Origin: Candidatus Uhrbacteria bacterium | GTDB lineage: Bacteria; Patescibacteriota; Patescibacteriia; 2-12-FULL-60-25 | DNA length: 9,244 nucleotides | Direction of reading: 5' to 3' | Assembly (NCBI GenBank): GCA_016866635.1 | Contig: VGLT01000032.1 | Span: forward strand, 1-9,244 | In this document: piece by piece, positions 4,713 through 9,244 of the stretch | Layout: every line of letters begins with the position of its first letter | Position numbering within the stretch: position 1 is the stretch's first letter | Program-made: the position numbers and the translations under genes | The notes under the pieces: model-generated | Database searches by the model: none | What the model saw: the letters and a program-made list of their open reading frames with translations, nothing else | What the model was told of the DNA's origin: nothing

Positions 4713-5153
4713 TTAAAAAAAAGTTACGATGGCCCATGCTCCAATCGCCGTGGTCATAATCAAAAACGTCAACCAGCCAAAAAAGGAAGAAAGCCGCGAA
4801 TTGCGTTGCTTGCCCATCAAGCGCTCATCGCTCCCCAATCGCACGATGGCGTAAATCAACGGTGGCGCGATCAACCCATTTAAAACCGCCGCATAGATCA
4901 ACCCGCGTACCGGCGAAATGCCTACGATATTCATCAACCCGCCCACGATCGTTGCGACAATAATCACCCCATAAAAAAACTTGGCCTGTGAGAACGATCT
5001 AAACAACCCTTCTTTGTATCCAAATAGTTCTGACAGGGCATAGGCCGCCGTGCTCGACAGGATCGGGATGGTGAGCAGCCCTGTACCGATGATCCCAATC
5101 GTAAACAACCCTGAGGCAAAGGATCCAGCAAGCGGCTGTAAGATACGTGCCAT
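4713..5153 (-). CDS. NRAMP-family transporter, C-terminal part after an in-frame stop
   Basis: This frame continues the upstream NRAMP frame exactly: six codons (IESADH) separate the TAA at 5174-5172 from the ATG at 5153. The 146 residues hold four membrane segments: IGIIGTGLLTIPILSSTAAYALSE, FFYGVIIVATIVGGLMNIVGI, LIYAAVLNGLIAPPLIYAIV and WLTFLIMTTAIGAWAIV. The sequence matches TM8-TM11 of NRAMP proteins, including the GIIGTGLL and AAVLNGLIAP segments. It is probably the C-terminal third of one gene (4713-5969) broken by a nonsense codon. Reinitiation at ATG 5153 or read-through would be needed to make it; GAGAG about ten bases upstream is a weak SD at best. The region is otherwise undamaged, so the interruption looks recent or tolerated. 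Confidence 0.8.
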   Translation of the reverse strand: MARILQPLAGSFASGLFTIGIIGTGLLTIPILSSTAAYALSELFGYKEGLFRSFSQAKFFYGVIIVATIVGGLMNIVGISPVRGLIYAAVLNGLIAPPLIYAIVRLGSDERLMGKQRNSRLSSFFGWLTFLIMTTAIGAWAIVTFF

Positions 5154-5171
5154 GTGATCAGCGCTCTCGAT

Positions 5172-5969
5172 TTATACGTACCCATGTCCATCGAGGACAA
5201 CCGCAGCAGATACGACAATGAACCAGGCGACGATGTTGGAAAAAGTCATTCCAAAACCCACATCAAAGCGCATGGCTTTGAGCTTGCGCCACAAAGAGTG
5301 ATGATTCTTTCCATATACGCCATCCGTTTCATGTGATTCCTCAACTTCTTGACTCGCCTGCCAAAAATAAAGATACGGAGAAATCGTCGCGCCAAGCAAC
5401 GCAACGATGATCAATAGATAGTTCTTATTCCACGACCACACAGGAAGCACCGTTGATCGAAGAGCCTCTCCCCAATGAATAGAAATGGTGAGTGCAACGC
5501 CCACATACGCTAACAAGGACAGGGTCAACCATTTGAGCACGCGTGCGTAGGTGTGATACGGAATAAAAATTTGCAGCGACAACGTTAACAACCCAACGAT
5601 CAACAATACTCCAAAGAATGGGGATGGGATCAGAAGCTGAATGGCGCTGGCCATCATCCCAAGATCAGCTCCGATATTGATCACGTTGGCGATCAAAAAT
5701 GATAGAACCACCCAAAAGACGAATGGCCGCGAGTGCCGACGGCGAATGTTGGCCACAAGTCCACGCTTCGTCACGATGGCGATGCGCGCGCACATTTCTT
5801 GGACCGCGATCATGAGCGGTAAAGTCAATAAAATGCCCCAGAGTGTCGAAAATCCAAAACCGGCACCTGCTTGGGAATACGTCGCGATCCCGGATGGATC
5901 ATCATCAGACGCGCCGGTGATCAATCCTGGTCCCAATTTTTTAAAGTCCCGCCGAAGCCATGAAAACAT
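5172..5969 (-). CDS. NRAMP-family divalent metal transporter, N-terminal part ended by an in-frame TAA
   Basis: Predicted proton-coupled divalent metal importer of the SLC11/NRAMP (LeuT-fold) superfamily. The 265 residues contain TM1-TM7. TM1 has GPGLITGASDDDPSGIAT, with DPSG at 24-27 where classical NRAMP has DPGN. TM6 has GATISPYLYFWQASQEVEE, with SP-Y at 197-199 where classical members have MPH. Both metal-site motifs therefore depart from Mn/Fe-type MntH, so the substrate is uncertain; a related branch (NRMT) carries Mg2+. The frame ends at TAA 5174-5172 in the TM7-TM8 loop and resumes in frame with TM8-TM11. The whole is 418 codons long, including the stop. Start ATG 5969 lies in 8-bp repeats with no SD; TTTAAT ends six bases before it. 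Confidence 0.85.
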   Translation of the reverse strand: MFSWLRRDFKKLGPGLITGASDDDPSGIATYSQAGAGFGFSTLWGILLTLPLMIAVQEMCARIAIVTKRGLVANIRRRHSRPFVFWVVLSFLIANVINIGADLGMMASAIQLLIPSPFFGVLLIVGLLTLSLQIFIPYHTYARVLKWLTLSLLAYVGVALTISIHWGEALRSTVLPVWSWNKNYLLIIVALLGATISPYLYFWQASQEVEESHETDGVYGKNHHSLWRKLKAMRFDVGFGMTFSNIVAWFIVVSAAVVLDGHGYV

Positions 5970-6045
5970 AGAGACATTAAAACATGAAAACAGAAAAGCA
6001 TCTAACCTGAGTCAGATGCTTTTATGCTCTCGTGTTTTCGTATTT
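5961..6045 (-). repeat. 8-bp periodic sequence between ndk and the NRAMP gene
   Basis: On the minus strand the sequence falls into octamers that keep register across the NRAMP start: TTTTCTGT, TTTCATGT, TTTAATGT, CTCTATGT, TTTCATGG. On the ndk side AAATACGA and AAACACGA show the same spacing. The ndk terminator is embedded in it. This is an eyeball reading. Confidence 0.5.
5994..6023 (-). terminator. ndk terminator
   Basis: AAAAGCATCT (5994-6003) pairs perfectly with AGATGCTTTT (6014-6023) around a ten-base loop. On the minus strand the stem ends in a short U-run (CTTTTCTGTTTT). It lies between the ndk stop and the NRAMP start. Confidence 0.75.
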
Positions 6046-6630
6046 TTATGAAAGAAACCACTCCGGATCATATTGAACACGATCATTCACGTGTTCGTAT
6101 TTGTAGAGCTCTGCATCCGTGAACCACACTGCCATTTCTTGTTTAGCTTCTTCTTCCGTCCCCGAAGCGTGAATCAAATTACGCAGCGGACGATTTTGTG
6201 AGTTGGAAAATGGGTAACTGTCGTGAGCAAAATCTCCACGGATCGTTCCAGGTGCCGCTCCCGCCGGTTCGGTCGAGCCCACGATCTTGCGTACAAGTGG
6301 AACCGCTTGCTCGCCTTCTAGCACCATGGCAACGATCGGCGCGGATTTCAAAAATTCTACCAAACCACGTTTGATTTCTGTCCCATACGCGATGTGATCA
6401 GCAAAAGGAAACGGTTCTTTGTTCGCCTCGTACTTGGCTTTGGCTTTTTCATAAACCGCGCGCATCCACTCTTCCGTCAACGCATAATGCTTGTCGACAT
6501 CTTCGTGCGAAGGGTGAACCATCTTGAGTGCAGTGATTTTTAAACCGACTCGCTCAAAGCGACCAATGATCTCTCCCATGAGCCCGCGTTGCACACCATC
6601 TGGTTTGATGAGGACAAGAGTTTTTTGCAT
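6046..6630 (-). CDS. ndk: Nucleoside diphosphate kinase, extended form
   Basis: Transfers the gamma-phosphate from NTPs to NDPs through a phosphohistidine. The 194 residues start MQKTLVLIKPDGVQRG (Lys9 in the nucleotide-binding IKPDG). They include IVAMVLEGEQAVPLVRKIVG and GTIRGDF, and carry the active-site segment RNLIHASG with catalytic His154. Typical bacterial enzymes are 130-155 residues. The extra length sits in two places: about 20 residues around 60-90 (EKAKAKYEANKEPFPFADHI) and about 8-10 residues before the active site (AHDSYPFSNSQNRPL). Both fit an extended NDK form. I chose ATG 6630; an upstream open stretch to 6753 adds 41 unrelated residues. It has its own promoter with a leader of only about seven bases. 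Confidence 0.96.
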   Translation of the reverse strand: MQKTLVLIKPDGVQRGLMGEIIGRFERVGLKITALKMVHPSHEDVDKHYALTEEWMRAVYEKAKAKYEANKEPFPFADHIAYGTEIKRGLVEFLKSAPIVAMVLEGEQAVPLVRKIVGSTEPAGAAPGTIRGDFAHDSYPFSNSQNRPLRNLIHASGTEEEAKQEMAVWFTDAELYKYEHVNDRVQYDPEWFLS

Positions 6631-6643
6631 ATAAATTTGCTTG

Positions 6644-6672
6644 AGTGTAGAAGAAATGAGCAAAAAAAGCAA
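6644..6672 (-). promoter_or_regulatory. ndk promoter
   Basis: TTGCTT (6672-6667) and TACACT (6649-6644) are separated by 17 bases on the minus strand. The predicted start, near 6637, leaves a leader of about seven bases. It overlaps the divergent promoter at 6678-6686. Confidence 0.55.
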
Positions 6673-6677
6673 GTATG

Positions 6678-6686
6678 TGTTATACT
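6678..6686 (+). promoter_or_regulatory. Extended -10 promoter of the 6719 gene
   Basis: TGT-TATACT is a TGn extended -10 on the plus strand, with no clear -35. The predicted start is near 6693, giving a leader of about 26 bases to ATG 6719. Confidence 0.45.
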
Positions 6687-6718
6687 TGATCACAAATAAA
6701 ATCTGTTCTTTCTTTTTT

Positions 6719-7366
6719 ATGCCAAAAGCACTTCCGCAACATCGACGTCTCAAAGAGCATCACCGTAAACAACACGCGCTTACCGCGGCGTTTGTAATGC
6801 TTGCCATTATCGCCTTTGCCGCCAGCATGGCTTGGCAAAATAAAGCGCTCATGCGTGATGCGGAGATGTTAAAAAACCAGGTTCACTCTCTACAAACCAA
6901 AAGCTTGTCTGGAACGACCTCCACAGAACAAATGCCGACAACCATGAGTTTAGAGGATGTTCTTGCATCACCAGTCAGCAGCTGGAAATTGACGACCGAT
7001 CCAGCCGGCCGATTTCAAATTAAACTCCCTACTGGTTTCACATTAATCAACAATACGATCTATCACCAAGATCCTGCCATGGAGGAACCTATCGCCCTCT
7101 ATTCCATCGAAACGTCCTCACAGCCAATCGAAAGACAATTTGCCGGAAATGAATTACAAAAAATGACTATTGATGGCCGGCCTGCATACAAAATTCTTCA
7201 GAAGACCTGTACGGCCAACGGCGGAAACTCCGGACCGCAAACAACCTTTGCTATTAAAGACGGCGAAGCTCGTTTTATCTTTGACTACTACTACTGCTTG
7301 AATGACGCTCTTCAGGGACCTATCTTGGAAAATATCGTGAAAAGCTATATTTCCTTGGCTTCTTAA
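6719..7366 (+). CDS. Single-pass membrane protein of unknown function
   Basis: I do not recognise the family. The 215 residues start with a short basic cytoplasmic end (MPKALPQHRRLKEHHRKQH). One transmembrane segment follows at about 20-39 (ALTAAFVMLAIIAFAASMAW), then a probable short coiled coil (NKALMRDAEMLKNQVHSLQ), a Ser/Thr-rich linker, and a C-terminal extracytoplasmic domain from about 90. That domain begins SWKLTTDPAGRFQIKLPTGF and contains two cysteines (KTCTANG and YYYCLND). Signal-anchor topology with an outside domain is likely. I chose ATG 6719, after the extended -10; an upstream in-frame start at 6641 would include the promoter. It is divergent from ndk and monocistronic. No terminator is evident before the rpmF promoter. 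Confidence 0.75.
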   Translation: MPKALPQHRRLKEHHRKQHALTAAFVMLAIIAFAASMAWQNKALMRDAEMLKNQVHSLQTKSLSGTTSTEQMPTTMSLEDVLASPVSSWKLTTDPAGRFQIKLPTGFTLINNTIYHQDPAMEEPIALYSIETSSQPIERQFAGNELQKMTIDGRPAYKILQKTCTANGGNSGPQTTFAIKDGEARFIFDYYYCLNDALQGPILENIVKSYISLAS

Positions 7367-7406
7367 GGCCAGAGGACTGTCAAAACTCAAAAATTTCGGC
7401 CAATAC

Positions 7407-7435
7407 TTGCAAAAAGCTGTGTCTTTTGATATTCT
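7407..7435 (+). promoter_or_regulatory. rpmF-nusB-rnc promoter
   Basis: TTGCAA (7407-7412) and TATTCT (7430-7435) are spaced by 17 bases. The start is expected near 7442, leaving a leader of about 33 bases to the rpmF ATG. Confidence 0.65.
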
Positions 7436-7474
7436 TTTTTTATTGCTTGCTTAATTTTTAGTTGTGAATTCCCT

Positions 7475-7714
7475 ATGGGTCTTCCTGGACATCGCAGAAC
7501 CTCATCCCACAAGCGTCGTCGCGCCTCCCACTTCGCTCTCAAAACTCCAACCATCACGGTCGATAAGAATGGTTCAACCCACTTATCACACCGCGCCGCT
7601 CCAGGAGCCACCGAGTATCGCGGCATCCCGATCCACGTCAAAGGCCGTGATCGCAAACTGCAAAAAGCATTATCCAAAACCAAACCAAAAACCGAATCGG
7701 AACCTAAAAGCTAA
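7475..7714 (+). CDS. rpmF: Ribosomal protein bL32
   Basis: Small protein of the large ribosomal subunit. The 79 residues start MGLPGHRRTSSHKRRRASHFAL, the basic N-terminal region typical of bL32 (usually 'MAVPKKRTSKSRR..RR.H.AL'), then an ATEYRGIPI segment equivalent to the conserved 'G.Y.G..v'. The four cysteines that bind zinc in many bL32 proteins are all absent (the protein has none), so this is a C-minus form. The basic tail (KALSKTKPKTE) ends in Lys-Ser-stop, encoded by a 7-bp repeat. There is no SD. It is first in rpmF-nusB-rnc. Confidence 0.88.
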   Translation: MGLPGHRRTSSHKRRRASHFALKTPTITVDKNGSTHLSHRAAPGATEYRGIPIHVKGRDRKLQKALSKTKPKTESEPKS

Positions 7715-7746
7715 CAGCTACAAGCTGCGGCACATCGCTCCTTCCT
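7706..7746 (+). repeat. 7-bp repeats across the rpmF/nusB junction
   Basis: AAAAGCT (7706), AACAGCT (7713) and ACAAGCT (7720) are contiguous, and weaker units (GCGGCAC, ATCGCTC) keep the register up to the nusB ATG. The rpmF stop TAA spans the first boundary. Confidence 0.7.
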
Positions 7747-8220
7747 ATGTCCAATCGCCATCTCGCTCGCGCACTCGCCATGCAATCTCTGTATGAGTGG
7801 GATTTTTTCCATGGTGAAAAAGCGGTGGGAGAAATTTTGGAACGCAATCTTGCGGAATTCGCACCTAAGTTGGATGAAAAAGAATTCGCCAAAAAAATGG
7901 TCGATGGGTGTTTAGAACAACAGCTCATCATTGATAACGCCATTACAAAATTCGCTCCGGACTGGCCATTAGAAAAAATCACCATGGTCGATCGCAACGT
8001 CCTACGGATCGGGACCTACGAACTCTTGTTCAATTTCGACATTCCGAGTAAAGTCGCGATCAACGAAGCGATCGAGTTGGCCAAAACGTATGGGGGAGAA
8101 TCGAGCGGCAAATTCATCAACGGAGTGCTTGGTGCCATCTACCGCGATCAACTCGCCCAAGGAATTGTAAAAGAATCGGATAAGCCAAAGGAGAAAAACA
8201 ACCAAACAGCTAAAAGCTAA
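7747..8220 (+). CDS. nusB: Transcription antitermination factor NusB
   Basis: All-helical protein that pairs with NusE (S10) on boxA RNA and supports rRNA transcription antitermination. The 157 residues match the family: SNRHLARALAMQSLYEWDF at the N-terminus, the central LEKITMVDRNVLRIGTYELLF, and then IPSKVAINEAIELAKTYGGESSGKFINGVLGAI. A charged Lys-rich tail (ESDKPKEKNNQTAKS) follows. I chose ATG 7747, which gives the expected N-terminus; there is no SD and the gap from rpmF is 32 bases. The last codons (Lys-Ser-stop) lie within the heptamers leading into rnc. Confidence 0.96.
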   Translation: MSNRHLARALAMQSLYEWDFFHGEKAVGEILERNLAEFAPKLDEKEFAKKMVDGCLEQQLIIDNAITKFAPDWPLEKITMVDRNVLRIGTYELLFNFDIPSKVAINEAIELAKTYGGESSGKFINGVLGAIYRDQLAQGIVKESDKPKEKNNQTAKS

Positions 8221-8225
8221 AAACT
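8205..8225 (+). repeat. 7-bp repeats across the nusB/rnc junction
   Basis: AACAGCT (8205), AAAAGCT (8212) and AAAAACT (8219) run directly into the rnc ATG at 8226. The first two words are the same ones found at the rpmF/nusB junction. The nusB stop TAA spans the second boundary. Confidence 0.75.
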
Positions 8226-8939
8226 ATGGACATGCCAGATTTCGGCCCGCTGGAAGAACGTTTGGGACACGATTTCCGTGACCGATCGCTCCTCCTGCAG
8301 GCTCTGACCCACCGTTCGTATCTCAACGAACATACAGACTACACCTTTGATCATAACGAGCGTCTTGAGTTTCTCGGAGATGCGGTGTTGGAGTTGATCG
8401 TCACCGAATATCTCTATAAAAACTACGCAAATCCAGAGGGTGATTTAACCAACTGGCGTGCGGCACTGGTAAACGCCAAAACCTTGGCTGGCATTTCTCG
8501 CGGCCTAGAATTTGAAGAATATTTACTCCTGTCTAAAGGAGAAGCGCGCGATAAAGATACAAAGGCTCGCATGTATATCTTGGCAAATGCTATTGAAGCG
8601 ATTATCGGGGCGATCTACTTAGACGATGGGACAAAAGCGGCAGAAAAATTTATTCACAAACATATTTTGTCGCATCTAAAACACATTTTGGAATTGGAGT
8701 TGTACGTGGATGCCAAGAGCAAATTTCAAGAAACAGCACAGGAGCTCTTAGGGGTCACACCAACTTATAAAGTGTTGGAAGAAAAAGGTCCGGATCATCA
8801 AAAAGAATTTACCGTGGGTGTATTTCTTGATCGCGATTTAGTGGCGGTTGGACGCGGCACCTCCAAACAAGAGGCACAGGTCGCCGCGGCGGAGGAGGGG
8901 TTAGAAATCAAAGGTTGGCGAACCAAAAACGGAAACTAA
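8226..8939 (+). CDS. rnc: Ribonuclease III
   Basis: Double-strand-specific endoribonuclease that processes rRNA precursors and structured mRNAs. The 237 residues carry an N-terminal catalytic domain with the signature NERLEFLGDAV (44-54; metal ligands Glu48 and Asp52) and a second active-site segment LANAIEAIIGAIYLDDG (119-135; Glu124). Asn121 replaces the Asp of the E. coli enzyme, a substitution I believe is common in the family. A C-terminal dsRNA-binding domain (about 164-228) follows, with the GTSKQEAQVAAAEEGL ending. It starts directly after three 7-bp repeats, with no SD; ATG 8232 is an alternative start. It is last in the operon and is followed by a terminator. Confidence 0.97.
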   Translation: MDMPDFGPLEERLGHDFRDRSLLLQALTHRSYLNEHTDYTFDHNERLEFLGDAVLELIVTEYLYKNYANPEGDLTNWRAALVNAKTLAGISRGLEFEEYLLLSKGEARDKDTKARMYILANAIEAIIGAIYLDDGTKAAEKFIHKHILSHLKHILELELYVDAKSKFQETAQELLGVTPTYKVLEEKGPDHQKEFTVGVFLDRDLVAVGRGTSKQEAQVAAAEEGLEIKGWRTKNGN

Positions 8940-8950
8940 AAGTTGTGCAC

Positions 8951-8975
8951 ACCGGCTCTTGACAGAGCTGGTTTT
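8951..8975 (+). terminator. rnc terminator
   Basis: ACCGGCTCT (8951-8959) pairs with AGAGCTGGT (8964-8972) around a four-base TGAC loop, followed by TTT. It lies 11 bases after the rnc stop and contains the -35 box of the next promoter. Confidence 0.8.
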
Positions 8976-8987
8976 AAATTTTATATT
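8959..8987 (+). promoter_or_regulatory. Strong promoter of the right-edge gene
   Basis: A perfect TTGACA (8959-8964) and TATATT (8982-8987) are separated by 17 bases of AT-rich spacer. It is the best sigma-70-type promoter in the window. The start is expected near 8994. Confidence 0.8.
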
Positions 8988-9017
8988 GATATGCTCAGAC
9001 AAAGGAGAAACGGAAAC

Positions 9018-9244
9018 ATGGAACTGCGAGATGTAACGAATCGGGAACTGCGCTCTATTCTAGAGCGTGCTGGGATCGATGGCTGGCGATTTAATCGCCT
9101 GGCTGATGCGGCTGCGTCGGAACTCGACCGGCGTCGCAAGGATCACAGCCTGGCAGACATGGTCTGCCTGTTCGCTTGCGGTGGTGTTGATTACTGGAAT
9201 GAGATCCAGAGTCTGCATCGCAGCGGCAAGGAGAGGCTTACGCG
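9018..9244 (+). CDS. Unknown protein, cut by the right edge
   Basis: I do not recognise it. There are 75 complete codons before the window ends. The protein starts MELRDVTNRELRSILERAGI, continues with a charged helical region (ADAAASELDRRRKDH), and has two cysteines in LADMVCLFACGG followed by VDYWNEIQSLHRSG. It shows no signal peptide or membrane segment and looks like a small soluble helical protein. An AAGGAG (9002-9007) precedes the ATG by ten bases, an SD the resident housekeeping genes lack. It also has its own consensus promoter, and its codons look more GC-rich than those of rnc. It may be accessory DNA of the same kind as the 3010-4200 block. Confidence 0.65.
   Translation, partial: MELRDVTNRELRSILERAGIDGWRFNRLADAAASELDRRRKDHSLADMVCLFACGGVDYWNEIQSLHRSGKERLT

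Noticed and set aside
4252..4716. Plus-strand open frame of 154 codons beginning VPRARIELATQG
   Set aside because: It starts antisense to tRNA-Phe (a classic false gene over a tRNA) and continues through the hairpin repeats without any recognisable domain.
4493..4759. Plus-strand frame from GTG 4493 with a protein-like stretch AETHPDLKNRILARIL
   Set aside because: No SD, it crosses the 28-bp hairpin repeats and runs antisense into the NRAMP gene, and I recognise no family. Not enough to call a gene.
5172..5174. UAA reassigned to an amino acid
   Set aside because: Several other genes here end at TAA with normal lengths, so UAA works as a stop in this genome.

Overview
The window looks like a chromosomal segment of a small-genome bacterium, most likely a member of the Candidate Phyla Radiation (Patescibacteria). 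The case rests on compact housekeeping genes: a short exonuclease VII large subunit, a nucleoside diphosphate kinase with two insertions, a bL32 with no zinc-binding cysteines, start codons mostly without Shine-Dalgarno (SD) sequences, and very short intergenic gaps. The phylum-level assignment is an inference from sequence character; no database search was possible.

Layout, left to right. A minus-strand gene of unknown function runs off the left edge (1-111). Next, on the minus strand, is rplJ-rplL (ribosomal stalk proteins L10 and L7/L12), with its own promoter, an L10-leader-like autoregulatory region and a strong terminator. Upstream of it is the minus-strand operon xseA-xseB-PF04020 membrane protein. 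From about 3010 to 4200 lies a GC-rich block of different style: two plus-strand genes for exported proteins (a lipoprotein with a phage lysozyme-like/structural-protein domain, and a small basic secreted protein), each with a perfect AGGAGG SD. A minus-strand tRNA-Phe(GAA) follows, then about 350 bp without a convincing gene that holds several hairpins, including two tandem 28-bp-spaced palindromes with compensatory base changes. After that comes a minus-strand NRAMP-family metal transporter cut by a single in-frame TAA, then ndk (minus). Divergent from ndk is a plus-strand single-pass membrane protein of unknown function. Then come rpmF-nusB-rnc (plus), a combined terminator/promoter, and the start of an unknown gene cut by the right edge.

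Functionally this is mostly core information processing: ribosomal stalk and L32, transcription antitermination (NusB), RNA processing (RNase III), nucleotide balance (NDK), and DNA repair (ExoVII). The accessory elements are the GC-rich exported-protein block and the right-edge gene. Both carry good SD sequences and TTGACA promoters, unlike the resident genes.

The most unusual signals are: degenerate 7-bp tandem repeats filling four intra-operon junctions right up to the start codons, and forming the C-terminal Lys-Ser-stop of two unrelated proteins; an octamer counterpart before the transporter; the covarying tandem hairpins; the single UAA inside an otherwise intact transporter; and the GC-rich lysozyme-like lipoprotein island.
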